Program-made: the position numbers and the translations under genes | In this document: piece by piece, positions 10,079 through 18,881 of the stretch | Position numbering within the stretch: position 1 is the stretch's first letter | How the letters are laid out: every line of letters starts with the position of its first letter | Source: Stenomitos frigidus ULC18 | GTDB taxonomy: Bacteria; Cyanobacteriota; Cyanobacteriia; Leptolyngbyales; Leptolyngbyaceae | Assembly: GCF_003003795.1 (NCBI RefSeq) | Contig: NZ_PVWK01000159.1 | Span: forward strand, 1-64,000 | Reading direction: 5' to 3' | Length of the DNA: 64,000 nt | The notes under the pieces: generated by a model | The model's database searches: none | Told to the model about the DNA's origin: nothing | The model's input: the letters and a program-made list of their open reading frames with translations, nothing else

Positions 10079-10146
10079 GAAATCGGGTTTCTTTTCAAAA
10101 CGACGCGGTTTGAACCTCCAGGGGCAGTGAAGAAACCCGGTTTTTC
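10079..10146. repeat. dispersed palindrome, AGAAACCCGGTTTCT type
   Basis: TCGGGTTTCTT (10083-10093) is the inverse of AAGAAACCCGG (10130-10140) with one mismatch. The same core recurs at 28177-28240. It lies directly after the MOSC gene stop and could end its transcript. Confidence 0.5.
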
Positions 10147-10767
10147 TCAAACCATCTGTGGCTGTAAGCGCGCGATCGGCTCCACCAAAATACGAAGGCT
10201 GTCACCTTGCACGATCGTTCCTGGACATTCAATCGAACAAACAATGCCACGCTGTTTTTTGGCGATCGACACAAAGCGCTTAATTAAATGAGGATGCGTC
10301 GGATGCAGTGCCTGAATGATTTTCCCTGGATGGCGACAGGGCGCATTTTCACCTTCACACACGAGACCACCGCCGCTCGGCAGTAGGAGCCTCGAACCTG
10401 GGGGTAGCTGCGTTAGGTGAGGAAAGCCTCGGAGCAACAGATTTGCACCTAGCCATTCAGGCAACACAGCGTCTAAACCCAACTGCTGTGCAAGCTGGTC
10501 ACACTCCTCGGCTGATACCACACTAAGCTGCCGTCGATTGCGAATTTCGGTGCCACGGGGGTACATGGGTTCCCGTCCTCCTGAGCGGCGGGTCAAGCCG
10601 TAATGGAGATCGCCCGGAATCCCTGCCATGTCTAGAGTGACTTGATCAACCCGACGTGTCACAAACGTACCGGGGGTGTCTGCAAGCAAAACCGATTCCA
10701 CTGTGGCAGCTAAAAATTTCATACTGTCTGGGGTTATAGAACGTGAGTCATCAACTGAGTCACTCAT
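10147..10767 (-). CDS. MOSC domain-containing protein
   Basis: The protein has 206 residues. MOSC domains occur in molybdenum-cofactor sulfurases and in related sulfur carriers or reductases. Visible features are GIPGDLHYG..R, RQLSVVSAEE, LGANLLLRG and the conserved Cys segment GENAPCRHPGK. A second ATG at residue 16 (MKFLAATVES, start 10722) would give a more typical N-terminus, because the first 15 residues are polar and Ser/Asp-rich. It is a single gene with no molybdopterin genes near it, so the substrate is unknown. Confidence 0.85.
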   Translation of the reverse strand: MSDSVDDSRSITPDSMKFLAATVESVLLADTPGTFVTRRVDQVTLDMAGIPGDLHYGLTRRSGGREPMYPRGTEIRNRRQLSVVSAEECDQLAQQLGLDAVLPEWLGANLLLRGFPHLTQLPPGSRLLLPSGGGLVCEGENAPCRHPGKIIQALHPTHPHLIKRFVSIAKKQRGIVCSIECPGTIVQGDSLRILVEPIARLQPQMV

Positions 10768-10887
10768 TCTCTCTCTAGACGCGGTTGCAAAGGGTCAAAT
10801 CTACTACCTGAGTAGATGAAGCAACCTTGCTAACCAGGCACGATCAGCGGGAGAACTCATCGAAAAGACTTTACACAACCGAGACTT

Positions 10888-11994
10888 ATGCAACGTAATC
10901 AAGTGACGCTAGCCAATTCAAATCTGGCGACCCTGCAAAATCAGTTTGCCCCTTCCAATGCGCCAAACTACGAAGAAGCGGAACGCCTTTTTGTTACACT
11001 GCTGCACACCGACAATTTAGACAAAAACCTGGCCCGACTCGCTCGGACCCGCAAAGCCTTCGAGAAAACAGTGGCTGCGGCGTTGATGGCAGCCTATAAC
11101 GATGCTTACAACTCCAGCGCGGCTCATCGCTTTTTACAGCGCGTTTTGTATCGCATCAATCGTCTGAAGTTCTTTTGGTACGACGAATTAAGCAACTACA
11201 CCAATGAGCGATCGCTCTACTTGCAAAATATCCGCAACCGCATTGAAACTGTGTGGCAAGACTGGGAACTGGCTCAACTGGATGTCGCGAGCTTACAAAA
11301 GCTGGATGTTGTAGAGGCCTTGCTTGATCGGGCGGCTGCCGATCTTGATCCTGAGCTGTCTGCTACGGGGCGCTACTTCCGAGATGAGATGACCGTCGCA
11401 GGCTATCGCGAAATGTTGGCGATCGCGTCGCTAGACGGGTTGGTGGAAGCTAGCCAGCTTTCTCGCACTCTGGGTGGTGTCGCCAACGAGATCCATAGCG
11501 TGATGACGCGTCTGCTGGTGGAAGAATACGGTGCTGGCAAACTAGCGCGGAAACACTCGACCTACTTTGCCACCATGCTCTCTGAATTGGGCATGAACAC
11601 CCAACCGGAAGCCTACCTTGACGCTGTGCCTTGGGAAGTGCTGGGAACCATCAACCACAGCTTTTTACTGTCTGAACGCAAGCGTGACTATCTACGCTAT
11701 GCAGGCGGACTGCTCTACACAGAAATTTCTGTTCCGGCTGCCTTTGATCCGTATCATGCCGCCGCCGAACGGCTGGGTTTGTCCAGCGATGCGATGAGCT
11801 ACTGGACGCTGCATATCAAAGTCGATAAACTTCACGGTCGCTGGATGCTCGATGAAGTCGCGTTACCGTTAGTCGAACGCTATCCCAACGAAGCCTGGGA
11901 ACTGGTGCTGGGATATGACCAACAGCGGTTGATGGGCGATCGCGCCGGAGAAGCCGTTGCTCGTGCAGCTCAGTTGGCAGATGTAGGCAAGTGA
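10888..11994 (+). CDS. haem-oxygenase-like iron-containing redox enzyme family protein
   Basis: The protein has 368 residues and is all helical. The C-terminal two thirds resemble the haem-oxygenase-like (TenA/HDO) fold: VEEYGAGK...HSTYF, then an E/H-rich pair in TINHSFLLSERK and HIKVDKLHGRW, the kinds of Glu/His ligands that bind a di-iron centre in this superfamily. The substrate cannot be told from sequence. It lies 132 bp upstream of sufU on the same strand, so a link with iron metabolism is possible but inferred. Confidence 0.75.
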   Translation: MQRNQVTLANSNLATLQNQFAPSNAPNYEEAERLFVTLLHTDNLDKNLARLARTRKAFEKTVAAALMAAYNDAYNSSAAHRFLQRVLYRINRLKFFWYDELSNYTNERSLYLQNIRNRIETVWQDWELAQLDVASLQKLDVVEALLDRAAADLDPELSATGRYFRDEMTVAGYREMLAIASLDGLVEASQLSRTLGGVANEIHSVMTRLLVEEYGAGKLARKHSTYFATMLSELGMNTQPEAYLDAVPWEVLGTINHSFLLSERKRDYLRYAGGLLYTEISVPAAFDPYHAAAERLGLSSDAMSYWTLHIKVDKLHGRWMLDEVALPLVERYPNEAWELVLGYDQQRLMGDRAGEAVARAAQLADVGK

Positions 11995-12126
11995 GGGGAG
12001 AGGGGGAGAGTTTTGAGTTAAGTCTGCCTCCTGCCTCATGGCTTCTCCAGGCCCTTCCTTCTGCCCCACCAGCAAAACTCCCTGATAGGATGAAGAAGAA
12101 TGAACAATACGTAACAAATCTGACTC

Positions 12127-12609
12127 ATGTCTTCTCTTGGCAATTTGCGTGATCTTTACCAGCAGGTCATTCTGGAACGCTACAAAAAGCCTCGACATCG
12201 TGGCAAAACTGATCCAGTCGATCGGCATCAGCGCGGGCACAATCCGTCCTGTGGAGACACGATCGAACTCACGGTGCAGTTGAGTCCGACCGGCGATCGT
12301 ATTGAAGATGTCAAGTTTGAAGGCGAAGGGTGCGCGATCGCAATGGCGTCTGCCGATCTTATGGCTGAAGCAATGCGGGGTCGCACAGTCGAAGAAGCAT
12401 TCCAAATGGTGCAACGTTTTCAAACCATGATGCAAGGCAAAGACGAGTTTCCGTCAGAGTTGCGGAAGCTAAATGTTATGCAAGGCGTATCGCAGTTTCC
12501 TGTCCGCATTAAGTGTGCAACACTCACTTGGCACACGCTTAAAGCCGCACTAGAAGCGTCCCCCGACAGTCAGATGAAAGGTTTTGTTAGTAATGAAGAG
12601 AATGGTTAG
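12127..12609 (+). CDS. sufU: SufU-type Fe-S cluster scaffold / sulfur-transfer protein
   Basis: The protein has 160 residues. The three conserved cysteines are present: C42 in NPSCGD (with D44), C69 in GEGCAIA and C130 in RIKCATLTW. The insertion between the second and third cysteine region, and the absence of the IscU Lys/His motif, place it with SufU rather than IscU. SufU accepts persulfide from SufS and feeds Fe-S assembly. It is followed by a strong terminator at 12674-12703. Confidence 0.93.
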   Translation: MSSLGNLRDLYQQVILERYKKPRHRGKTDPVDRHQRGHNPSCGDTIELTVQLSPTGDRIEDVKFEGEGCAIAMASADLMAEAMRGRTVEEAFQMVQRFQTMMQGKDEFPSELRKLNVMQGVSQFPVRIKCATLTWHTLKAALEASPDSQMKGFVSNEENG

Positions 12610-12673
12610 TAAGGCTTAGGTGATCTCAGCCATTAGCAATAAGCGGGTTCTACGGTTTGAACCACAACAACGC

Positions 12674-12703
12674 AAAGGCACAGAATGTTTAGTCTGTGCC
12701 TTT
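12674..12703 (+). terminator. rho-independent-type terminator after sufU
   Basis: Perfect 11-bp stem AAAGGCACAGA / TCTGTGCCTTT with an 8-nt loop. The A and T tracts inside the stem would let it act on either strand. Confidence 0.8.
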
Positions 12704-13121
12704 GTCGTAAATGCTTGTTTGCCAATTTAGAAACGCAGCTTGGAAACACAAATCTAAAGCAATGTGTCAAACCAATAATGCCCGTCGCACCTCTAAAAGG
12801 CGCGGTTAAACCCCGTATGATTCAAGCACTTAAATTAGAAACTTTGTTAAAAAGAATTAAGTAGTGACCTGCTGAGGCTAATCCTGGTCTGGGCTAGCTG
12901 CAATCGTTACAGTTTTTTGCAAACTTAGCACTCAGAAACACTGCTTTCCGGGGATAAAACCTGCCAGTAATTTATTCATCGTTATATTTGCCTACATAAC
13001 GTAATGAGCAGTCTAATAATCCAGTGGTAGTATGTAATCACTTGGATAGGTAGAGTCATTAGCTCTTCATAAAATGTGTTCTTTCAAGGCGCGTGTTTTC
13101 ACGGCTAAGGAGTTGGGAATT
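12704..13121. other. intergenic region, no gene seen
   Basis: AT-rich spacer between the sufU terminator and a small gene. It presumably carries the promoter of the 13122 gene. I see no RNA gene or repeat family in it. Confidence 0.5.
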
Positions 13122-13337
13122 ATGATTTTTGATGATTTTAATAACATCGAAGTTAAGCCAGATACTCGCAACCACAGAGGCTGTTTTGTTCAGGAAACAT
13201 CCTATAAATTGGTGAACATCGATCGCGCAGGCTGGGCTTTTATCTGTATGAATGATGCTGTTTGTTACTATGTCGATCCTGACAACTTGCAGCAGGCTGC
13301 AGCAATAGAAATCGATCAAGATCTAGTGCAGATTTAG
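13122..13337 (+). CDS. small hypothetical protein (71 aa)
   Basis: The frame is open from 13074, but the ATG at 13122 has a good RBS (AAGGAG at 13107-13112, 9 nt away), so that start is preferred. The protein is acidic and soluble: MIFDDFNN at the start, then a beta-rich middle with one CFVQE and one FICMNDAVCYYVD segment. I do not recognise the family. Its own upstream spacer and a strong terminator at 13372 show it is an independent transcription unit, which supports it being a real gene. Confidence 0.65.
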   Translation: MIFDDFNNIEVKPDTRNHRGCFVQETSYKLVNIDRAGWAFICMNDAVCYYVDPDNLQQAAAIEIDQDLVQI

Positions 13338-13371
13338 AATGATTAGAGGACTAACAATGAATAGGCGTGTT

Positions 13372-13410
13372 AGATGGCTGGTTTTGAACCTAAACTAGCC
13401 ATCTTTTTTG
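13372..13410 (+). terminator. rho-independent terminator
   Basis: A 13-bp stem (AGATGGCTGGTTT against AAACTAGCCATCT, one G-T pair) is followed by a run of six T. Confidence 0.85.
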
Positions 13411-13559
13411 TTACTATTAAACGCGAGACTAAAACGCTTTCCAGTGTCTGATGCTCAGTCGTTGCAGTGTTTAAGAACTCATTCGCCAGTTCAACGTCTC
13501 AACTCTGTTGTCAAATTTAGTCTCGATCAAATCTGCGTACTCTATTCAATGCTGAATCT

Positions 13560-13817
13560 ATGAGAGAGCGATTGCTTCAATGGCTAAACGTAGCCTTAAT
13601 GGTGGATTTATTCCTTGTGTTATTCAGCTTTGTATGGCTAGCAGTCGCCGTTACGGGTCGAGCGGCCAACGTACCACTCGGTCTCGACCTTTGGTATAAA
13701 CTCTGGGAGCCTGTTTTCACGCCCGCGCTCGGCATCTTGATGGGTGGCGCGTTGTTGAGTGGCGCAATTAGCTGGGTTGCCAAACGCTGGCAGGAACGAT
13801 CAACTGGCAATACTTAG
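13560..13817 (+). CDS. small two-helix membrane protein
   Basis: The product has 85 residues. Hydrophobic helices lie at about 10-33 and 52-72, joined by a loop with PLGLDLWYKLWEPVF. The type is known from cyanobacteria, but I cannot name a function. The stop codon TAG (13815-13817) lies in the left edge of a MITE copy, whose TTA target begins at 13814. The present C-terminus (...RSTGNT) was therefore probably set by that insertion, and the ancestral protein may have been longer or different at its end. Confidence 0.6.
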   Translation: MRERLLQWLNVALMVDLFLVLFSFVWLAVAVTGRAANVPLGLDLWYKLWEPVFTPALGILMGGALLSGAISWVAKRWQERSTGNT

Positions 13818-13939
13818 GAGATTTCAAGAACAAAATAACCGTAGGGGCAGGTTTGACCACAAGATTAACGGTTAGAGGACAAGACTCTGGCAAAACCTAC
13901 CCGTACCCAACGGTAAATTTGTTCTCGGAAATCTCCTTA
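13814..13939. mobile_element. MITE copy A (about 120 bp)
   Basis: Terminal inverted repeats are GGAGATTTCAAGAACAAA on the left (from 13817) and the near-perfect inverse ending GGAAATCTCC on the right (to 13936). They are flanked by TTA on both sides (13814-13816 and 13937-13939). The interior has a second inverted pair around the GTAGGGGCAGGTTTG / CAAAACCTACCCGTAC segments and no gene. It matches copies at 16149-16276 and 23939-24062. TA-containing target duplication suggests mobilisation by an IS630/Tc1-type transposase (inference). Confidence 0.75.
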
Positions 13940-14021
13940 AACAAGCGAAACAAGCGGCTCTTAGTGCCTGATAAATGCCTACAATCATTAATTCCACTTT
14001 GGGTGCGGGTTTGGCAGCTAA

Positions 14022-14132
14022 CCTAGTGCAGAGCCACAGTTTAATTTTAGGGTGACTTACTTTGAGAAAGCTTGCTAGGTAGGGATTTCAGAGATTGCCA
14101 ACCCTAATTTTTAGTCTTGACGCTGCACTAGG
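14022..14132. mobile_element. second MITE-like inverted-repeat element
   Basis: The ends CCTAGTGCAG (14022-14031) and CTGCACTAGG (14123-14132) are perfect inverses. Similarity continues inward, imperfectly, for about 35 bp. The 111-bp unit contains no gene. It differs in sequence from the 13814 element and lies 83 bp from it. Confidence 0.5.
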
Positions 14133-14195
14133 CTGATCTGAACAGAAACGTACTAGAACCCGCCCTTGAGAAAGCTTGACCAGTCAACCAGCCAT

Positions 14196-15116
14196 CTACT
14201 TCAAGATTTCGGCTAAAGCCTGCGCGATCGTTGGGTAGTGATATTGAAAACCACTTGCCTGAGTGCGTTTTGGTAGCACCTGCTGACCTTCAAGCACAAC
14301 CTTTGCGCCATCGCCTAGCAGCGCTTCGAGGGCAAAGCCTGGCACGGGTAGCCAGGAGGGGCGCTTCAGTCGTTCTCCTAGTGCATGGGCAAGGTCAGTC
14401 ATGCGAACCGGGTTGGGTGCGGTTGCATTGTAGACGCCTTCAAAAGCGCTATTGGTCAGGGCTTGTAGAATTAAGCTCACGAGGTCTTCGCGATGAATCC
14501 AGGAAAACCATTGCTTGCCTGTACCGATCGGCCCACCAGCAAAGAGCTTAAACGGGGGAATCATTTTGGCGAGCGCGCCACCATCCCCCAGCACAATGCC
14601 AAGACGCACAATAACCAGTCGCAGTCCGGCTTGCTTCACCTTTTGCGCTTCGGTTTCCCAGGTTTGACAAATCTCTGCAAGGAAATCATCACCGGCAGGG
14701 CTAGTTTCATCAAATGTGGCGGTTTCACTGGTGCCGTAATAGCCGATCGCCGATGCATTGACGAGCACCGTTGGTTTGGGCGTTGCTTGAGCGATCGCCT
14801 CGACTACTTTTTGCGTACCCAGCTTGCGGCTATCGAGAATCATCTGCTTGCGCTCTGCTGTCCAACGGTTCTCAGCGATCGGCTCTCCCGCTAGATTGAC
14901 CACGCCATCACAGCCTGAAAACACCTGCTGCCAGTCACCGGACTCCATTGGTGCATAACCAACAGGCTCGACGTTCGGAAACGCTGCTGCGGGAAAGAGT
15001 TGTAAGGCTCGTTCTGGGTTACGGGTCAGGGCAATGACCGTGTGACCATCTGCTTGCAGGCGCTCGACCAAGCGACGACCAACAAAGCCTGTTGCACCCG
15101 TAATAGCGACTTTCAT
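14196..15116 (-). CDS. TIGR01777-type NAD(P)-binding oxidoreductase (SDR/epimerase, DUF1731)
   Basis: The protein has 306 residues. The N-terminal Rossmann motif GATGFVG is at 7-13. NASAIGYYG carries the catalytic-type Tyr, and [10 protein letters not shown] and [18 protein letters not shown] are typical of this family. The C-terminal DUF1731 segment contains [19 protein letters not shown] and ends with a Phe-rich tail. In plants and cyanobacteria this family includes thylakoid- or cell-division-associated epimerases, but the substrate is unknown. It is a single gene, upstream of which lies a short spacer shared with the divergent 15382 gene. Confidence 0.9.
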   Translation of the reverse strand: MKVAITGATGFVGRRLVERLQADGHTVIALTRNPERALQLFPAAAFPNVEPVGYAPMESGDWQQVFSGCDGVVNLAGEPIAENRWTAERKQMILDSRKLGTQKVVEAIAQATPKPTVLVNASAIGYYGTSETATFDETSPAGDDFLAEICQTWETEAQKVKQAGLRLVIVRLGIVLGDGGALAKMIPPFKLFAGGPIGTGKQWFSWIHREDLVSLILQALTNSAFEGVYNATAPNPVRMTDLAHALGERLKRPSWLPVPGFALEALLGDGAKVVLEGQQVLPKRTQASGFQYHYPTIAQALAEILK

Positions 15117-15381
15117 GCAAAACCTCGTGCGCGATCGTACTGATTGAAAAGTGAGGATTTAAGAGTGAGAAGCGAATTTCAAGCCACGGTTGAGTGGGCT
15201 ATTAGTTGTGCAATCGTTGACCGAACCGTCAGCAACCGTAAGCGGCACTTTTCAGTATATCGGAGTTGGTAGGACCTGACGGTAGTTTGGAAGCGAGCAG
15301 AATTGCCTTCTGTGTACGATCGCACCCTGATTTCCACTACAGTGAAGGCAGGTAAATCTATTCACAACACTGATTGCTGCG

Positions 15382-16086
15382 ATGACCGCGCCGCTCTCGT
15401 TTTCTACTCTGCCACCGCTCTGGCTGCAAATTGCGATCACTGGAGCCTGGATTGGCATGCTTGGTTTACTAGCAGAATGGCTGCATCGCTATACTTCTGT
15501 GGGCTCAGAGGTGGTTCGCAAGGTCGTTCACATTGGGGCTGGCAATGTTATTTTGCTGGCATGGTGGTTGCAGGTGCCCGTTTGGTTAGGCATTGGAGCC
15601 TCTGTAGTCTTCAGCACGATCGCGTTTCTGTCCTATCGTTTACCCATTCTGCCGGGCATCAATGGCGTTGGGCGCAACAGTTTGGGTACCTTTTTTTACG
15701 CGGTCAGCATTGGTCTTCTGGTTGCGTGGTTTTGGACGATTCAGCAACCTCATTACGCAGCGATCGGTGTGCTGGTCATGACGTGGGGCGATGGTCTAGC
15801 CGCGCTCGTCGGGCAGCGCTTTGGTAAGCATCCCTACAAGCTCTGGGATATGCAGAAAAGCTGGGAAGGGTCACTTACGATGGCGATCGTCAGCGGTGTG
15901 GTGAGTCTCTTAATTTTGCTAGCAGTGCGGGGAAATATCTGGCAAACCTGGGTGGTGGCGTTGGCAGTGGCGATTGTCGCGACTGGATTAGAAGCTTTTT
16001 CAAAATTTGGGATTGATAATTTGACCGTTCCACTCGGCAGCGCAACGCTCTGTTTTATCCTGTGCGAGCTGCTGCTGCCAGGATAA
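15382..16086 (+). CDS. phytol/dolichol kinase-like (CDP-archaeol synthase type) membrane kinase
   Basis: The protein has 234 residues and about six membrane helices. The family motifs are EVVRKVVHIGAGN at about 46-58, GDGLAALVGQRFGKH with DMQKSWEGSL, and a C-terminal FSKFGIDNLTVPL. Relatives include VTE5/VTE6 phytol kinases, which recycle phytol from chlorophyll for tocopherol and phylloquinone, and CTP-dependent polyprenol kinases. Phytol kinase is the likely role in a cyanobacterium, but this is inferred. ATG 15382 is the only start that keeps the first membrane helix intact. Confidence 0.85.
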   Translation: MTAPLSFSTLPPLWLQIAITGAWIGMLGLLAEWLHRYTSVGSEVVRKVVHIGAGNVILLAWWLQVPVWLGIGASVVFSTIAFLSYRLPILPGINGVGRNSLGTFFYAVSIGLLVAWFWTIQQPHYAAIGVLVMTWGDGLAALVGQRFGKHPYKLWDMQKSWEGSLTMAIVSGVVSLLILLAVRGNIWQTWVVALAVAIVATGLEAFSKFGIDNLTVPLGSATLCFILCELLLPG

Positions 16087-16148
16087 TGGAAGGGGTTGTG
16101 CGATCGGAATGTGCGATCAGGCGTCAGTTATGATGGCATCGCTAATCG

Positions 16149-16276
16149 TTAGGTGATCTCCGAGAAAAAAGGTACCGCTTGTAGAGGGCCGGTTTTGCCA
16201 GCGTCTTTGCCTTCAGCCGATCACTTGGGTGTCAAACCTGCCTCCACGGGTATTTTGTTTGTTAGAAAGCTCCTTA
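16149..16276. mobile_element. MITE copy C
   Basis: The element GGTGATCTCCGAG...AAAGCTCC (16152-16273) is flanked by TTA at 16149-16151 and 16274-16276. It aligns with the reverse complement of copy A along its whole length but is more diverged. The rest of 16087-16562 holds nothing that I can identify. Confidence 0.65.
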
Positions 16277-16562
16277 GCTTATTCAAAGCCGTGCCTTTAC
16301 CTGGAACAAGCGTTTAGTCATGTCTGACAGCGTGTCCTAATCGGCGATCGGCTTAACAGCGATGTTTTGCAGAAAACAGGGGGTGCCCACCGTCACCATT
16401 CGGCTTATTTTTGATCCTCCAGGGTGAGGGCAAATACCTATGCACATGCCAAGATCAGTGGGCTCTCCAACAACGGAAACATCCTGATCAGTTTTCTAGT
16501 CGTCCTGTTTCAAGGCACGTAACCATTACGTCAATCCTGGTTGTGTTTTCCATCATAAAGCT
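16277..16562. other. intergenic region, no gene seen
   Basis: The spacer lies between MITE copy C and the DUF3038 gene. It presumably holds the promoter of the DUF3038-DUF4335 pair. No hairpin, RNA or repeat stood out. Confidence 0.4.
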
Positions 16563-17177
16563 ATGCCATCTCCAGTCAAATTGCCCGCACCCACCGCTGT
16601 CGAAACGCTACCGCTTCTGAATCAGCCTGATCCCTCTCAGCTGGATAACATTAAGGCTCAATTAGATCTGGTCTTGTTAGCGTTAGAAGCATTGGCTGGG
16701 ATCGGCTCTGAAGCAATGCTTCAAGCAGCGAGTGAGCTAAAGCTGGAGTCACTGGTTGCCGATCGCGTGGCACTTTGGCGGTTGCGTCAATCCAGCCCGC
16801 TGCGTCGGGGTCAAGGTGGGCGTAAAAAGTTGGACGTGGAGGAGGCACGCGCACTCGTACTCATTAGCTGCTATCTTGCCAAGCAGCAAGCTGAAAAGAT
16901 CCGGCGTGCGGTGGCGCTCTTAGAGCAGATGGCTGAGCAACAGCGCGAACCACATCAAACGGCCTTATTGGGCGACTACCTTGATACGTTTAACAATACC
17001 TATCAGGAGCGGATGGAAGATGGAGACAGCGTTTCGCCTGGGGTGCTAACCAATCTCGCGTTGAAGCTTCTCATTGATCTATTGTTTTACAGCGCTGCCA
17101 ACGGTTCCCGACGACTGTGGTTGGCGCTCATGGATCGATCGAACGGCAGCAGCCAGTCGATCGTCAGTGGTCATTAG
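16563..17177 (+). CDS. DUF3038 domain-containing protein
   Basis: The protein has 204 residues, soluble and helical. The stretch LDNIKAQLDLVLLALEAL and the block ALVLISCYLAKQQAEKIRRAVALLEQM match the cyanobacterial DUF3038 family as I know it. It lies just upstream of a DUF4335 gene, an arrangement I have seen repeatedly in cyanobacteria. This suggests the two proteins work together, but no function is known to me. No strong RBS precedes the ATG. Confidence 0.8.
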   Translation: MPSPVKLPAPTAVETLPLLNQPDPSQLDNIKAQLDLVLLALEALAGIGSEAMLQAASELKLESLVADRVALWRLRQSSPLRRGQGGRKKLDVEEARALVLISCYLAKQQAEKIRRAVALLEQMAEQQREPHQTALLGDYLDTFNNTYQERMEDGDSVSPGVLTNLALKLLIDLLFYSAANGSRRLWLALMDRSNGSSQSIVSGH

Positions 17178-17285
17178 TCATGAAGCGTACCCCAGACCCA
17201 GTACTCGACCTTCGTCAGCTCTACACCTCATTCGGATATAGTTCTCCTCTTTGCCTCATCGACACACCCACTTAATGTTTGTTGC

Positions 17286-18692
17286 ATGTCCCATTCCATT
17301 CTGCGGCGATACACCCCTCCAACCTGCACGCTAGAGATTACGGCAAAGCATTCGCCGTTGTCTCGTTGGGCGGGTCAGCCTGTGGTGAAGCAGCTCCGGT
17401 TCCAGCTCAGTTTGGATGATCCGAAGCTACCAAAAGAACAGTGGGTGACACTTCGGGGCGATCGCGCTCAGCTCGACCATCTCCATGCAGTCGTTTCAAG
17501 CTATGTGCAGTCGTTTCTTGAGCAGACGCATAGCCTTGGGCAACCGTCCAGACACGCTAATGGAGCTATGCCGTCGTCATCAGAAACGGCGATCGCTGTG
17601 CTGCCTTCAAATCCAGCCCTTGCAACGGCGTCCTCTGCTCCGGGCGATCTTTCCCTACAGCCTAGAGGTCTCCTGACGCATGACCTGTTTCTGGGAACGT
17701 TAGCTGCACCAGAAACAGACACTGTTGTACCGTTGAGCGCTCTACAACTGTTTGACTTAGCCAATGCGCTGGATGATTATGCAGGCGATCTGGTGGCGTT
17801 ACCAGAGCTACAGCGATCGCGCCAGTCAAATCCCGCCACGTTGCGCTGGGGTCAGCTTGCTGCAATCAGTCTGGTTGTTGTGGGGCTCTCTGCCTCGGTT
17901 GCCAAGCTAATCGACAATAACCTCAAAACGGCGTCTCCTACTGCCAGCCAGGGAGCTAGCAGTAGCGATCAACAAATCGCCACTCAAGTTCCTCCATCAG
18001 CAACTCAGAGCCCCTACCCAGCCGCCGCATCCGGTCAGAAATTGCCACCACCGCCACCATTGGGCTCTACACTTCCGGTCAGTCCGGGGCTACCGACTGT
18101 TTCACTACCATCACCTGCTATCAATAGCCCTAAAACGGGCAACCCTTCAGGTCAAACAAGCACGTCTACTAGCCCTGCCAGCCCTGGTAGAGCGCGCCAG
18201 GATGCTGGGAACCAAATTGCCCTGAGGCCTCAAAGCGGCATGCCCTCAGCGGCAACGCGATCGCAAGCAGCTAAACCTGTGCCCAATCCTCTTTCTCTGA
18301 AGCGAGAGTTTGCCAACGCACCACCGAGTCAGTCGAGCAGTGCAGGGATGCGATCGTCGGCTAGCGATCGTAGTGCTCAAGCAGAACAAACTGGCACAGC
18401 CTTCGATACCATCCCGCAAGTAGCAGAAGCCAGACGGTATTTTCAGCAGCGCTGGAATCCGCCCCAGGGGCTAACGCAAACCCTGGAGTATACGCTTCTC
18501 GTGGGTGCAAATGGCTCCATTCAACGCACTGTGCCGTTAGGACAGGCAGCAGGCGATTACGTCGATCGCGCGGGTATACCACTGACAGGGGAACCCTTCG
18601 TTTCAGCGTTGAATCGTGGACAAAACGCCAAAATTCGGCTCGTACTCAGCCCTGATGGAAGCGTGAAGACCTTTTTAGAAGGGTCTTACTAA
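17286..18692 (+). CDS. DUF4335 domain-containing protein
   Basis: The protein has 468 residues. The first ~85 residues (RRYTPPTCTLEITAK, KQLRFQLSLDDP, VTLRGDRAQLDHLHAVVSSYVQ) are the DUF4335 signature. One hydrophobic segment at about 198-212 is a likely membrane anchor. It is followed by a long Pro/Ser/Thr/Gln-rich linker to about 375, and then a conserved C-terminal domain (ARRYFQQRWNPPQGLTQTLEYTLLV). This layout suggests a cytoplasmic sensor domain and an external domain (inference). It is probably co-transcribed with the DUF3038 gene 108 bp upstream. Confidence 0.8.
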   Translation: MSHSILRRYTPPTCTLEITAKHSPLSRWAGQPVVKQLRFQLSLDDPKLPKEQWVTLRGDRAQLDHLHAVVSSYVQSFLEQTHSLGQPSRHANGAMPSSSETAIAVLPSNPALATASSAPGDLSLQPRGLLTHDLFLGTLAAPETDTVVPLSALQLFDLANALDDYAGDLVALPELQRSRQSNPATLRWGQLAAISLVVVGLSASVAKLIDNNLKTASPTASQGASSSDQQIATQVPPSATQSPYPAAASGQKLPPPPPLGSTLPVSPGLPTVSLPSPAINSPKTGNPSGQTSTSTSPASPGRARQDAGNQIALRPQSGMPSAATRSQAAKPVPNPLSLKREFANAPPSQSSSAGMRSSASDRSAQAEQTGTAFDTIPQVAEARRYFQQRWNPPQGLTQTLEYTLLVGANGSIQRTVPLGQAAGDYVDRAGIPLTGEPFVSALNRGQNAKIRLVLSPDGSVKTFLEGSY

Positions 18693-18881
18693 GATTGACT
18701 GCATTGCCTTGGGCACGAAAGGCCTAGCAAAGCATCGCCGCAGTAAAAAGGATGCGCGCAGCCCCAGCCCACGCCATTTCAAACAGAAGTTAGAGCGTAA
18801 TGGACAGGAACCGGGGCTCTCGTCAACTTAGACATTTAAGGGCCTTAAATTGAGGAAGCAATCCGTTTTCTAGAGACCTGC

